In this document: positions 50,587 to 60,796 of the stretch, one piece after another
Position numbering within the stretch: position 1 is the stretch's first letter
Layout: each line of letters starts with the position of its first letter
Source: Bacteroides ovatus
Lineage (GTDB): Bacteria; Bacteroidota; Bacteroidia; Bacteroidales; Bacteroidaceae
Assembly: GCF_001314995.1 (NCBI RefSeq)
Contig: NZ_CP012938.1
Location: forward strand, 6,262,001 to 6,326,000
Length of the DNA stretch: 64,000 nucleotides
Direction: 5' to 3'
Translations under genes and position numbers: made by a program
The notes under the pieces: model-generated
What the model was told of the DNA's origin: nothing
The model's input: only the letters and a program-made list of their open reading frames with translations
The model's database searches: none

Positions 50587-53024
50587 CCTGAACTATAAAA
50601 AACTCTGTCATCTACTTTCGGTTCTTTCTCCAGCAGGATCTTTTTCATCCATTCCGGGACGGCAGGTGCTTTCTTTTCTTCCAGCATTTTCTGCCACTCT
50701 TCGTCCGTGAGCCGGGTATCCAGTGGCTGGACAAACTCGTAGTAACTAAATGTGGCACCACGGGTAAGATAGAGATTACCCTCTATTTCTACTACCACAT
50801 AGATATTGTTGGCATTTCCTGTTGCCACATGCAGTACTCCATTCTTATCACATCCACTCACGTTGCGGGTATAAATATCAGCCACTACAGCTATCGACTT
50901 GTCCGGACCTTGCACTAATGACCAGTTATCCAGATGTAAATCCGGATCGAGCACAGACAGAGTGAAATATTCTATACTACTTCCCATATACTCAAGAGTG
51001 CGATATTCCTGTTCGGTCAGTTTTTCTCCCCGCAGTTCCTTTTCAGTTACTTGAATCAGAAAGCTGACATAGTCTTGCAACTGCTCTGTTTTTCCTTTCA
51101 AGTCATCCGTCAGGCAATTGCTTTGTTGCAGAACCAGTTGGGTGGCTTGCAGAATTCCTGACATTTTCTTCCAGAAAGGAAGATTCGGTTCTACATATCC
51201 CACTACGATCGGATCAGGAGGGCCGGCACCTCCACATTCTGCAGCCATGGGCTGTTCTCCGTAAAGGATCGCGTCATGCTTCAATTCAGCCCAAGATGCC
51301 AAAGCTGTATTCAGGTTCTTGTATCCCCATTCGGGTGTTTGCATAAATCCCGGCTGGCTCTTATCCGTTTTCTGCATGGTGAACAGACTTTTCATCCATA
51401 ATTCGTAGACAGATACTTGCGCAGGCTGGGAAGCTTTGAATTTATCTTTCAGTTTTTGTAATTCTCCGGTATACTGGTTCCAGTTGCCCGGTTCTTTGTA
51501 AAAATCAGTCAGTAAAGTCTCGGCGGAGTTTACTCCGAAAGCGGCAAAGACATCCAATCCTTTCGGATAAGCACGTTTGCTGTTTGGGGTGACGTCTACC
51601 AATTCCTGAAGAACTTCATTATCTGCCAGATATCTTTGTGGCATAAAGTTGATTTTGTCCCGGCAGGAGATTTCTATTTTAGGTTTGATCCTGTTCTTGC
51701 TTTTTGCCAGTTCAATGAGCGCTTGATTCACCTTTTCTATTTGAACCGGAGTCAATGCATCTTCAGTATATTCTGCTTTATTTTTCTTCAGAATCTGTGC
51801 AATATCGAGAAGAGAAAGATTATCAGTCTCACCCATCAGGAAGGTAAGTGGTGTATAGACGCGTTGGTATAGTTCCATTAGTGGTGTCTCGGCCATATCC
51901 TTATAAGTGGATAGTACGGTAGCTTGAAAGATTGCTTGTTTGAGCTGTTCTTGTTGTTCTCTGCAAAAGCAGGCAGTTTGAAGCCACATCATAGCCTGAA
52001 AGTATGCCTGTAATTGGGGTTCACGGGTATAATGTCCGCGTGGTTTGAAAAGACTGTATGGGAAGTATGCCTCTTTGTATGAAAGAAATTCCGAGAAATC
52101 ATCTTCTTGTGCATTAATATGTTCTATTTCCTGTTGATATGCTTTTTGATACTTAGCAGGGAGATTGGGCGTTTCCTTTGTCAGCAAATAATAAGGGATA
52201 GCATAGAAAGTAGCGGCATATTCTGCCATATCTTTCAGAGATTCGTCTTCTGTCTGGCGGGAGATGCTTATGCAAGTTGCGTTGAGTGATAGACATAGTC
52301 TTTCCAAAGTAGGAATGATGTGTTGTTTCTCCAGACTTTTCAGTACATAAGAGAAATACATGTGAAATGCCTGTAAATATAAGTCAGTGGTGATGAAATT
52401 GGGCACTTGGCGATAATCATTCTCTTCGTAAGCATGAAACAACTGTAAGTTACTTCCCTCTGTAATGGCAAAGTTGTTCTGTTGCAACTTGGCTAGTAAT
52501 GCCTCGTCTATATCTTTGAATTGGAACAGGTTGACTATATTATTTGCATTTCCTAAATAATAAGAGTCTCGTTGAGTAAACTGTTGCTGACGCATTTCTG
52601 CCATGCGAGCATCGATGCGTTCTACGAAAGCCTTCTCTTCAGCCGTCAGTTTGACTTCGTCATAGTTTTCCGGGAATTTATTCTCTCCGTTTGCCTCCGA
52701 TTCATCCCATAACTTCCATACAAGATCGTTATACCATTTCGTATTGGCCGAGAAGAAAGCGTTGATGTCCGCTTCCATAAAATGATAACCGTGTATAGCG
52801 TATGGATAACTACGTAATAAACGTAACTCCTGAAAAGAGTAACGACCGATATCCTGCTTCAAATCAATAGATTGAGGTAGAACAGTATCGGTCAATAATG
52901 AAGTGGCAGTCGTAACAGTATCTTGTGCCAATGCCGTTGAGGTGTTTTTATTCTTGTTCTTGCATCCGCAAAGAATAAGAACTAGTGTACAGGACAGTAA
53001 TAATAGTCGTCTCATGTTTTTCAT
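50580..53024 (-). CDS. DUF3160 lipoprotein
   Basis: An ~814-residue lipoprotein of the DUF3160 family, of unknown function. From the chosen ATG (53024, MKNMRRLLLL) the lipobox gives C21 (LILCGC). The body is largely helical with FITTDLYLQAFHMYFSYVLK near the start, a mid-region LDVFAAFGVNSAETLL, and a C-terminal beta part with ECGGAGPPDPIVVGYVEP and LHVATGNANNIYVVVEIEG. The frame is open to 53075, which would overlap the gene before; the later ATG gives the better signal peptide. All three genes of this operon encode lipoproteins, so they may act together at the outer membrane. Confidence 0.85.
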   Translation of the reverse strand: MKNMRRLLLLSCTLVLILCGCKNKNKNTSTALAQDTVTTATSLLTDTVLPQSIDLKQDIGRYSFQELRLLRSYPYAIHGYHFMEADINAFFSANTKWYNDLVWKLWDESEANGENKFPENYDEVKLTAEEKAFVERIDARMAEMRQQQFTQRDSYYLGNANNIVNLFQFKDIDEALLAKLQQNNFAITEGSNLQLFHAYEENDYRQVPNFITTDLYLQAFHMYFSYVLKSLEKQHIIPTLERLCLSLNATCISISRQTEDESLKDMAEYAATFYAIPYYLLTKETPNLPAKYQKAYQQEIEHINAQEDDFSEFLSYKEAYFPYSLFKPRGHYTREPQLQAYFQAMMWLQTACFCREQQEQLKQAIFQATVLSTYKDMAETPLMELYQRVYTPLTFLMGETDNLSLLDIAQILKKNKAEYTEDALTPVQIEKVNQALIELAKSKNRIKPKIEISCRDKINFMPQRYLADNEVLQELVDVTPNSKRAYPKGLDVFAAFGVNSAETLLTDFYKEPGNWNQYTGELQKLKDKFKASQPAQVSVYELWMKSLFTMQKTDKSQPGFMQTPEWGYKNLNTALASWAELKHDAILYGEQPMAAECGGAGPPDPIVVGYVEPNLPFWKKMSGILQATQLVLQQSNCLTDDLKGKTEQLQDYVSFLIQVTEKELRGEKLTEQEYRTLEYMGSSIEYFTLSVLDPDLHLDNWSLVQGPDKSIAVVADIYTRNVSGCDKNGVLHVATGNANNIYVVVEIEGNLYLTRGATFSYYEFVQPLDTRLTDEEWQKMLEEKKAPAVPEWMKKILLEKEPKVDDRVFYSSGC

Positions 53025-53064
53025 TATTCTATAAATTGCCATATATAAATGATAGTATCTAACG

Positions 53065-53616
53065 TTAACGTTCAAGAATGCGTTTGGCCTCCTTTTCTTC
53101 TGTCTCGCGTTTCAGATATCCCTTAAAATCCAGACCAAAACCTCTCCATGCATATTCCGCTATCAGATATTTTCCACTTCGTTCCCGTTCCATGGTGCGT
53201 ATCAACACAGAAGTATGTTCACGAATCACTCTGAAATCTTCCAAAGGTTGTGCTACCCTCGAACCTAACCAAAGTGGGCGGATATACGCTTCATCTGCAA
53301 TCCGGTAAATGAATAACCGCTTGTCAGGTTTGGGATCGAATCGGGTAGGCTTGATAACCCCCACAATGATTTCCGGCATCCCGTCTCCTGTAACATCTCC
53401 ATAATCAAACTGATAGACTGGATAAGGCAATTTCCAAACAGAGTGGGAGGGTTGGTCTGTATTCAAATGAATGACATAGAGCGAATCAGATTCTTTGTTC
53501 AGAGATACTTCCATGTGTCTTTGATTAACTTGCCATTCAAACCTGTTTTCTTTCCGGCATGAACAGAACATCAGTAAAAGACCTGTAAAAATAAGGAAGT
53601 GAATCCTGTGCGACAT
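53065..53616 (-). CDS. Small lipoprotein with one FG-GAP/VCBS-like motif
   Basis: A 183-residue lipoprotein (LLMFCSC, C20) that I cannot name. The middle contains YDFGDVTGDGMPEIIVG-like sequence (QFDYGDVTGDGMPEIIVGV in the protein), a Ca2+-binding D-x-T-x-D-G element as in FG-GAP repeats, but only one copy. The C-terminal part (AEYAWRGFGLDFKGYLKRET) is basic and aromatic. It is the first gene of the operon with the DUF3160 and CapA-like genes and has a TATCTTTG promoter box just upstream. The DUF3160 start lies ~40 bp beyond its stop. Confidence 0.75.
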   Translation of the reverse strand: MSHRIHFLIFTGLLLMFCSCRKENRFEWQVNQRHMEVSLNKESDSLYVIHLNTDQPSHSVWKLPYPVYQFDYGDVTGDGMPEIIVGVIKPTRFDPKPDKRLFIYRIADEAYIRPLWLGSRVAQPLEDFRVIREHTSVLIRTMERERSGKYLIAEYAWRGFGLDFKGYLKRETEEKEAKRILER

Positions 53617-53636
53617 ATCTGTAACGTTTTCTTTGG

Positions 53637-53644
53637 CAAAGATA
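53637..53644 (-). promoter_or_regulatory. -7 promoter box of the three-lipoprotein operon
   Basis: TATCTTTG on the minus strand fits TAnnTTTG, 20 bp upstream of the first ATG (53616). Confidence 0.5.
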
Positions 53645-53711
53645 GATATTAACCTGTATTTACCTGCTTCTTTTCTCGTAAAAGTGAAAAATCCAGTATG
53701 TTATATATGAA

Positions 53712-53752
53712 AACCACCGGACTTCTTAACTAAAGAGAAGTCCGGTGGCTTA
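53712..53752 (-). terminator. Terminator at the end of the galactan PUL
   Basis: CCACCGGACTTCT (53714-53726) is a perfect inverted repeat of AGAAGTCCGGTGG (53736-53748) with a nine-base loop. On the minus strand a short U-run (TTTTC) follows. It lies 27 bp after the GH2 stop. Confidence 0.85.
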
Positions 53753-53775
53753 TCAGATATTATAAAGCGTATGCC

Positions 53776-56223
53776 TTATTTCGTCTGAATACGTATATTT
53801 CCGGCTTTCACTCCGTTTGCTTTTGCTGTAAATACAATCTCTCCGGCAGTTTCACCGGCTTGCAGGATAGCTGTCAACATACCGTTGAAAGCATGCATCT
53901 TCGGAAGATGAAATTGTTCCAGATTTGTCGGGTCGCCATTGGCAGCGGCACGATATTTACCAGTTCCCTTTACCGAGAAATTTATCTGACGATTGTCGGC
54001 AGGACAGAGGTTACCGTCTTTGTCTACTACTTTAACAGTCACATAAGCCAGGTCTTTTCCATCTGCAGTCAGTTCGTTACGGTTGCTTACCAGTTCGATG
54101 TGATGAGGCTTTCCGGCAGTACGGACTACTTTTTCAACTACCGCTTTTCCGTTTTTGTCGTAGGCTACTACTTTCACTTCACCCGGTTTGTACTTTGTAT
54201 CCATCCACATCAGGCGATAGCGGTTCTTTAGCGAACTATTATTCTTGCTTTGTTTTCCATAACTTTTGCCATTGATAAACAGTTCGGCTGTAGGATAATT
54301 AGTGTACACAAAAACGGGAGTCACTTCTCCTTCACGTCCCGGCCAGGTCCAGTGAGGCAGGATATGCAAGGTTTCCGCTTCCTTGTTCCACACGCTACGG
54401 TAAAGGTAATAGCGGTCTTTAGGTAAACTGGCAAGGTCGATGATACCAAACATTGAACTGTGGTTAGGCCATGAATCCGTATCGTATGGTGACGGTTCGC
54501 CCAGATAATCGAATCCGGTCCATACGAACTGTCCGATGGTCCAATGATGATCGTCAGCTAATGCAAAATCCTCGTCCGGAATATTCGACCAGGGACAAAC
54601 CTCCACATCGTATGAAGAGCATTGATGATCTTCATATTTTGCCCCTTTCTTATCCTCCACCGGGAACTTGTATACGCCACGTGAACTGACAGTAGAAGCC
54701 GTTTCGCTTCCCAGAATCAGATTCTGCGGGAGTTGGTCGTATGACTCCTTATAGCGTTGCGTACGGTAATTGAGTCCCGGAATGTCAATCATTGCTGCAA
54801 ATCCGTTGGCAAGTACACAAGTCACCTGATCCATTCCGCAAGTGACAGGGCGGGTAGGATCTTCACGATGGCAGATATCCTGCAGGAATTTGGCCACTTT
54901 ATAACCGACAGGACTGCATTGAGTCGGTACTTCGTTACCGATACTCCACATAACGACGCAAGGGTTATTCCGGTAATTATGAAGCATATTTTTCATATCA
55001 CGTTCCGCCCATTCATCGAAGTAGCGGTGATAACCATTTTCACATTTGGCGATGTCCCATTCGTCGAACGGTTCGATCATCATCATAAATCCCATTTCGT
55101 CACACAACGCAACGAGTTCGGGAGTCGGCATATTATGAGAAGTACGGATCGCGTCGCATCCCATATCTTTCAATAGCGTAAGCTGATGACGCAGTGCTGC
55201 TACATTGATAGCGGCGCCCAACGGACCTAAATCGTGGTGATTACATACACCCTGGAATTTGCGGTGCTCCCCGTTCAGGTAGAACCCTTTGTCGGCAATG
55301 TATTCAATGCTGCGGATACCGAAACGTGTGGTGTAAGTATCTACCAGTTTATCATCCGCATAAATTTTAGAGACAGCCTTGTAAAGCGACGGACTTTCCG
55401 GCGACCAGAGTTCGGGCGCGTTTACAATAAAGTTTTGTTCGAAAGGCTGTTCGTGATTGATGCGGCTTGTATTCTCTTTGCGGGTCACAACTTTACCTTC
55501 CGGAGAAAGAATTTCCGTCTCTACACGGATGGCTGTTTTCTCATCGGCGTTGTCTATCTTCGTTTGGAGACGTACTGCTGCAAAATCCTTGCTGACGTGA
55601 GGAGTCGTGATTTGCGTTCCCCATACAGGCACATGGATTTTGTCGGTCACAATCAGGTGTACATTGCGATACAAACCTGCACCCGGATACCAGCGCGAAG
55701 ATTGCGGACGGTTTTCCAAACGCACGGCAAGCGTATTGTTTTTACCGTCTTTATTCAATAAAGAAGTCACATTACAGTGAAAAGAATTGTAGCCGAAAGG
55801 CCAGAAACAAGCTTCTTTTCCGTTGATGTAGACACGCGCTTCACTCATGGCACCGTCAAAAAGTAGTGTCACTTCTTTGTCGGCAGGAGCATCAAAACTG
55901 GTTCGATACCATCCGGTGCCTACATAAGGGAGCCCACCGGTACGTCCTGTCTTTAAGGAAGCTTTTTTCTCAAAGTTCTGTGTCACTGCCACGTTTTGGA
56001 GGTCATTGTTCATGTCGAATGGACCGAAAATCGCCCAGTCGTGTGGAATAACAACCGACTCCCATTGATTGTCATTAAACTCCGGCTGGCTAGCCTCTTT
56101 AAAATCTCCTTTACTGAATTTCCAGTTTTTCTCCAGCAGTGTCTCACTGCGTTGCGCTTGCATGGTGCAGGCGGCACCCATCAAAAGTACAGCTAATAAC
56201 TGTTTTTGGTGTTTCATGTTCAT
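53776..56223 (-). CDS. GH2 beta-galactosidase, periplasmic (galactan PUL)
   Basis: An 815-residue GH2 glycoside hydrolase. The signal peptide ends at about residue 24 (TMQAQ), with no usable lipobox, indicating a periplasmic enzyme. The order is sugar-binding jelly roll, Ig-like domain, TIM barrel with acid/base E431 (MWSIGNEVPT) and nucleophile E507 (LILGSETAS), then DUF4982-type and Ig-like C-terminal domains. Within the galactan PUL it should release galactose from beta-1,4-galacto-oligosaccharides brought in by SusC/SusD. It is the last gene of the operon, 65 bp after the GH53 gene, and is followed by a strong terminator. Confidence 0.94.
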   Translation of the reverse strand: MNMKHQKQLLAVLLMGAACTMQAQRSETLLEKNWKFSKGDFKEASQPEFNDNQWESVVIPHDWAIFGPFDMNNDLQNVAVTQNFEKKASLKTGRTGGLPYVGTGWYRTSFDAPADKEVTLLFDGAMSEARVYINGKEACFWPFGYNSFHCNVTSLLNKDGKNNTLAVRLENRPQSSRWYPGAGLYRNVHLIVTDKIHVPVWGTQITTPHVSKDFAAVRLQTKIDNADEKTAIRVETEILSPEGKVVTRKENTSRINHEQPFEQNFIVNAPELWSPESPSLYKAVSKIYADDKLVDTYTTRFGIRSIEYIADKGFYLNGEHRKFQGVCNHHDLGPLGAAINVAALRHQLTLLKDMGCDAIRTSHNMPTPELVALCDEMGFMMMIEPFDEWDIAKCENGYHRYFDEWAERDMKNMLHNYRNNPCVVMWSIGNEVPTQCSPVGYKVAKFLQDICHREDPTRPVTCGMDQVTCVLANGFAAMIDIPGLNYRTQRYKESYDQLPQNLILGSETASTVSSRGVYKFPVEDKKGAKYEDHQCSSYDVEVCPWSNIPDEDFALADDHHWTIGQFVWTGFDYLGEPSPYDTDSWPNHSSMFGIIDLASLPKDRYYLYRSVWNKEAETLHILPHWTWPGREGEVTPVFVYTNYPTAELFINGKSYGKQSKNNSSLKNRYRLMWMDTKYKPGEVKVVAYDKNGKAVVEKVVRTAGKPHHIELVSNRNELTADGKDLAYVTVKVVDKDGNLCPADNRQINFSVKGTGKYRAAANGDPTNLEQFHLPKMHAFNGMLTAILQAGETAGEIVFTAKANGVKAGNIRIQTK

Positions 56224-56288
56224 TTTTACTTTTCAGGTATAAAATATTTTGGATTCGGCGTAAAGTTATAAAAAAGGATTCAATAATC

Positions 56289-57374
56289 TTATCTCTTGAA
56301 AGCATTAAATGCGCTGGTGGGTTTACCACTATCATCAAAAATGCCCTTTCCATAGTTCTTCCAACCACCATAACTCTGCGGTTCCCAGGAGAATACACCA
56401 AGGCATTGTTCCACTTGTTTGGCTTTCGTCATAAAGTCTGTGAAAAAGTCTTCAGCTTCGGAATAGTCCCAGGGAATACCAATTTCGCACATCATCACCG
56501 GAGTGTTGTATTTGGCAATCAGACTTTTCATATTGGCAATACATTTGTTGTTCATATCTTCCCAATCATCGGCTGCTCCCTCTGTCGGGTACATATCCGG
56601 ATAAAGAGACATACCGATGACGTCCCATTTGGCATTGTTGTCATGCAAATAACCGAAAATCCGGTTGTATAGATTGGCATCATTTCCCTGGTCGAGGTGT
56701 ACAATCACTTTCGCATTCGGATAAATCTCTTTAACAGCATTGTAGCCGGAGTTAATGAATTTCGCAAAGTTTTTAATACCGTCACTACTCGTTGTTTGTC
56801 CAGTGGGGAATAGCATTCCCTGATGAGTCTCATTGCCTACTTGCACCCATTCCACGTCAATGCCCATCTCTTTGATTGCACCGAGTACATCTTTGGTATG
56901 GTCGGCAATCGCCTGTTCCAGTTCTTCTACCGTATAGTTTTCCCAGGCTTTGGGTTTGGCTTGTTGAACAGGATCGGCCCATCTGTCACTGTAATGGAAG
57001 TCGATCATCAGGCGATAGCCCAAATTATGCGCTCTCCATGCTTTGAGCAATACGTCACCCTTATTGCACCAGCCTTTTACATCTTCCGTGTCATTTTCCG
57101 GGTTCACCCATACACGTAGACGAATTGCATTTATACCCAGGTCGCGAAGCAGAGACATACATTCCTGTTCTTTTCCATCGGAGGTATAGAATTTATATCC
57201 GGAACTTTCCATTTCCGACAGCCAACTGACATCAGCTCCCCGGGCGAAGCCGGACATATCATAAGTGGTTTCCGTCTTTTCCGGAAAAGTCGGAGTATCA
57301 TTATCATCATCACAAGCGGTGAAGATGCTTCCGCAAAGTAGTGCGGAAGCTATCATTATATATTTTCGTATCAT
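56289..57374 (-). CDS. GH53 endo-beta-1,4-galactanase lipoprotein
   Basis: A 361-residue GH53 enzyme that cuts beta-1,4-galactan of pectin side chains (type I arabinogalactan). The lipobox is C21 (SIFTAC) followed by DDDND, which favours surface exposure, so it acts on the polymer outside the cell. The acid/base is E182 (WVQVGNETHQG) and the nucleophile E297 (VMMCEIGIPWD); GFARGADVSWLSEME and INAIRLRVWVNP are other family signatures. The ATG at 57374 gives a clean lipoprotein signal and is preferred over the in-frame ATG at 57401. It follows the SusE-like gene in the same operon. Confidence 0.96.
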   Translation of the reverse strand: MIRKYIMIASALLCGSIFTACDDDNDTPTFPEKTETTYDMSGFARGADVSWLSEMESSGYKFYTSDGKEQECMSLLRDLGINAIRLRVWVNPENDTEDVKGWCNKGDVLLKAWRAHNLGYRLMIDFHYSDRWADPVQQAKPKAWENYTVEELEQAIADHTKDVLGAIKEMGIDVEWVQVGNETHQGMLFPTGQTTSSDGIKNFAKFINSGYNAVKEIYPNAKVIVHLDQGNDANLYNRIFGYLHDNNAKWDVIGMSLYPDMYPTEGAADDWEDMNNKCIANMKSLIAKYNTPVMMCEIGIPWDYSEAEDFFTDFMTKAKQVEQCLGVFSWEPQSYGGWKNYGKGIFDDSGKPTSAFNAFKR

Positions 57375-57419
57375 AGTGATTCTGTTGAAATTAATAATCA
57401 TGTTGTTGAACTTAGAATG

Positions 57420-59174
57420 TTATTCAGTGATTTCAGTCATTGTAAACTCCATCTTGTTGAGATCCAGCGTAATGCGATATTTACCCTCCTTAGTGGGTTT
57501 AATGTTATCACCATTCTGATCACTTAGATAGAGCCCACTTTCAGAAGTATAGTACAATCTCCAGTCCCAGCTAATCTGATCGGGATCCGTATTCATGAGG
57601 AAGTAGAATCCGTCACCGATGGTGGTGATATCGCATTCTGCGCTCCATATTCCGGTTTCCTCATCATATATCATCAGGTCTTTAGCCGTTGACCAGCCAT
57701 TGAAAGTTCCATATACATTGATTTGTTTGATTTCAGTAGGCTTCCAGGTTAAGTTGACATAATCTACTTCGATTGTATAACTTTTCTTGCCGGAACCATC
57801 GAACCAGATGTTGTAATGCTCTCCTGTTGTAAGAGCAAGGCTATAAAGATTGTTGGGATCAGAGCCATACCATGTGTCTGTTGATGGGTCTACTATCTGG
57901 AAGTTTTCATTGCTGACGGTTTGGAATACAGTGCGATAAGTTCCCGCAGTTTTACCGGGTTCAAGTTTGCGGTATAACTTTCCCCACCATGAGTCGGCAC
58001 CTTGCATTTCCAGATAAGAGGGATAAGTCGGTTCTACACTTCCTCCTTCCGTCACTTCCACTTTCCATGCTTGCGGGTCGTTCAGGTCAATAATCAATGT
58101 ACATTCTCCGGCTGCTGGTACGTTTACTGTAATATTTCCGGCAGAAACATTCGTCCCGGTATTGAATGTCAATTCATTAGCAGAACCACTAAAGGCGAAA
58201 GGAGTATCTTTGGCTTTCGTATCATCAATGCTGTTATCAGCTCCGCTGACGCTGGTGTTATCATATAGTTTACCTGTTCCATTCATCTGAATATTGATAG
58301 TGCCGGCTCCTGTAGCAGTAAATATGCCCTGCCATTGATTCTTGTCACGTTTGTATTCCATCGTGATACCTCCGTCGATGCCACTTACATTGAGTGTTGG
58401 CATCCATAAGGCAGTCCATAGTTTTTTGGTGGTATTGACATTCGTATAGTAACAGCCCGATTGACCGGGGAACCACAAATCCCACGTTCCTTCAGCAGCG
58501 TCAGTTGTCAGGAAGAACGGAGTAGCCGTACTGCCCGATTTGGCTGTGTGCCAAACAGTACCATCGGCTTCCTGTAGATAGAAACCTTCCCAAGAAGTGG
58601 CTCCCATAAAGCCGATATAGTTGCCATCCGCATTGGCTGCATACAGATCTTTTCCTGAATCCTTGCCGTCTCCCTTATTGATAATATTGGCAAATCGCAT
58701 ATCAATTTCATAAGGAGTAACCATGACTTTTACCACATTACTGTATACAGGAGCGATGTTACTTCCGTTTCTTCCGGCAAGCCGGAAATAGAGCGGCGCT
58801 TCTTCTTCGGGAGTAGCTTTCAACTGATAAGCGACGATATTTAAAGCGGAGACAGAGTACGTCTTTGATACTCCACTTTCGGTCGTTTCCAGAATCTGCC
58901 CGGAGAAATCTTCCGTGCGTGAAACCTGTACGGAAGTTTGTACACCGGTGGTAGGCTGGTATCTTGGATCGCTCACTTGCAGCGTCTGGTCAGTCCAGGC
59001 AAGCGACAAAGCATAAAACTTGGCTGTCTCCTTTGTCAGTACGACAGAATTGGCAGAAGCTATCAATTCGTTCTCTTCCGGGCTGGAGAGAAAATAGGTA
59101 TCCCCATCTTTCTCGCAAGCACCTAGTAATAGGAGGGCGGAAAGTAAAGTGAATAGATTATTTAGTTTTTTCAT
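57420..59174 (-). CDS. SusE/SusF-like surface glycan-binding lipoprotein (galactan PUL)
   Basis: A 584-residue lipoprotein (LLLLGAC, C20). The N-terminal ~120 residues have the SusE domain pattern (LTKETAKFYALSLAWTDQTL; VQVSRTEDF), followed by several Ig-like/CBM-like modules (WEGFYLQEADGTVWHTAK; YGTFNGWSTAKDLMIYD), the last of which resembles starch-binding modules of SusE/SusF. It sits after SusD and before the GH53 lipoprotein, the place where surface glycan-binding proteins are found. It probably tethers beta-1,4-galactan at the cell surface; binding itself is inferred. Spacing to SusD is 23 bp. Confidence 0.9.
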   Translation of the reverse strand: MKKLNNLFTLLSALLLLGACEKDGDTYFLSSPEENELIASANSVVLTKETAKFYALSLAWTDQTLQVSDPRYQPTTGVQTSVQVSRTEDFSGQILETTESGVSKTYSVSALNIVAYQLKATPEEEAPLYFRLAGRNGSNIAPVYSNVVKVMVTPYEIDMRFANIINKGDGKDSGKDLYAANADGNYIGFMGATSWEGFYLQEADGTVWHTAKSGSTATPFFLTTDAAEGTWDLWFPGQSGCYYTNVNTTKKLWTALWMPTLNVSGIDGGITMEYKRDKNQWQGIFTATGAGTINIQMNGTGKLYDNTSVSGADNSIDDTKAKDTPFAFSGSANELTFNTGTNVSAGNITVNVPAAGECTLIIDLNDPQAWKVEVTEGGSVEPTYPSYLEMQGADSWWGKLYRKLEPGKTAGTYRTVFQTVSNENFQIVDPSTDTWYGSDPNNLYSLALTTGEHYNIWFDGSGKKSYTIEVDYVNLTWKPTEIKQINVYGTFNGWSTAKDLMIYDEETGIWSAECDITTIGDGFYFLMNTDPDQISWDWRLYYTSESGLYLSDQNGDNIKPTKEGKYRITLDLNKMEFTMTEITE

Positions 59175-59197
59175 ATCGTTGTTCCGTATTAATATGA

Positions 59198-60778
59198 TTA
59201 ATAGTTTTCATTGTATAAGTTTGGATTGGCCGTCAGTTCGGTAGCAGGTATCGGATAGATATTGTATTTGCTCTCTACTGCCTTACCGTCTTTTACGCCA
59301 CCTTTCCATTGCCATACATAGCTGTTGGTTGTAAATTGATTGAAGCGGATCAAGTCCGTACGGCGATACCCCTCCCAATACAGTTCACGGGCACGTTCGT
59401 TGATGATAAACAGTTCGTTGATTTCAGACTCGCTTTTGTTATGAGTGTTGTCGCCGAAAGCACGTTCCTGTAGCTCATTGATATAAGGCAGTACATTTGC
59501 CAGAGTCGCTTCCGTTCCTCCACGTACCACAGCTTCTGCCATCATTAAATATACATCGGCCAGACGGAATAGGGGATAATCTGTATTTACACCACCGTCT
59601 GCGGTGTTGGAAGCAGTCTGTCCGGCATCAGTCAGGTTAGTCCATTTTTCTACGAAATAGCCATTGCTTTGGTCATCTATCTTTTCCAGGTCCCGGGTTT
59701 GTCCGTCGGTAAAGAACATATATCGCTGGTCGGCTTCTTCGTTACCGGAGAAAAGTTGAGGAATTTCTCCGCGTACACGGAACATACCCCATCCTGATTT
59801 TACACCGTAATCTTCCGGTATCTGTTTTTCGGACGTGTTGCTCACTGCGCCACAAACAATGTAAGTGGATGATCCCCATGACACGAGATTGGTTGCGTCT
59901 ACCGGGAGGGTGAAGATTATTTCGTTCGTACGTTTGTCATTGTCGGCATTAAACAGCTTGTAATAATCGCTTTCCAGTTGATAACCCTGTTCGATAACCT
60001 TTTTACAGGCTTTGATACATTCGTTGTATTTGGAAGTCTGGGTATAAACTTCCGCATTCAGATATAATTTGGCAAGTAATGTATATGCAGCTCCTTGGGA
60101 AGCGCGTCCGTAAGGACAGTTCGCTTTATTTAGCATTTCATCTTTAATGGCATTCAGTTCACTTTCAATATAATCGAAAATCTGTTGGGCTGTATAGCGG
60201 GGAGGCAGATATCCGACTAGCGGGTCATTTTCCGTCACAAACGGGATATTGCGGAACAGATCGAGTGCGTGATAGTAGAATAAAGCACGCATGAAACGGG
60301 CTTCGGCACGATAAATACGAATTTCAGTCTGCTCCTGGTCCGTGAACTGTGCTATCTTTTCATCGGTGGCATTGCGGAGAAACTCATTACATAAAGCAAT
60401 GTTGTAATAGATACGGTAATACATATCCGATACCCAAGGATCATTAGCGTCCCAACTCAAATACGTCAGTCCCGTTACGTTGTCACCGGACAGCCAGGTA
60501 GAAGCCACTTCATCCGTTCCACATTCCTGCAAGTTGAAGAAACAGCGCATATAATCCTGTCCGCTGTTACTACTCAAATCGTTGTCACCATTCTTTTCCT
60601 GTCCGGTGGTCACCATGGCTGCATAGATTTTTCCCAGAACGGCTTTATAGTTTGCAGCACTGGTATATATGGTAGAAGATGTTTCTTCTTCGTGTGGATA
60701 TTGGTCCAAGTCGCCTATGCAGGAACTCATCAGGAGTGCGCTGCAAAAATAAAGGGCTGTATAAAATATCTTTTTCAT
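59198..60778 (-). CDS. SusD-family glycan-binding lipoprotein (galactan PUL)
   Basis: A 526-residue SusD/RagB protein with lipobox C20 (LLMSSC). Family hallmarks are IRIYRAEARFMRALFYYHAL (TPR part), FRLADVYLMMAEAVVRGGTE and ARELYWEGYRRTDLIRFNQF, with NIYPIPATELTANPNL near the end. It forms the hinged lid on the SusC channel encoded 18 bp upstream and captures galactan oligosaccharides. It is clearly different in sequence from the SusD of the heparin PUL. Confidence 0.96.
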   Translation of the reverse strand: MKKIFYTALYFCSALLMSSCIGDLDQYPHEEETSSTIYTSAANYKAVLGKIYAAMVTTGQEKNGDNDLSSNSGQDYMRCFFNLQECGTDEVASTWLSGDNVTGLTYLSWDANDPWVSDMYYRIYYNIALCNEFLRNATDEKIAQFTDQEQTEIRIYRAEARFMRALFYYHALDLFRNIPFVTENDPLVGYLPPRYTAQQIFDYIESELNAIKDEMLNKANCPYGRASQGAAYTLLAKLYLNAEVYTQTSKYNECIKACKKVIEQGYQLESDYYKLFNADNDKRTNEIIFTLPVDATNLVSWGSSTYIVCGAVSNTSEKQIPEDYGVKSGWGMFRVRGEIPQLFSGNEEADQRYMFFTDGQTRDLEKIDDQSNGYFVEKWTNLTDAGQTASNTADGGVNTDYPLFRLADVYLMMAEAVVRGGTEATLANVLPYINELQERAFGDNTHNKSESEINELFIINERARELYWEGYRRTDLIRFNQFTTNSYVWQWKGGVKDGKAVESKYNIYPIPATELTANPNLYNENY

Positions 60779-60796
60779 AATCGATGCTTTTAGTAA

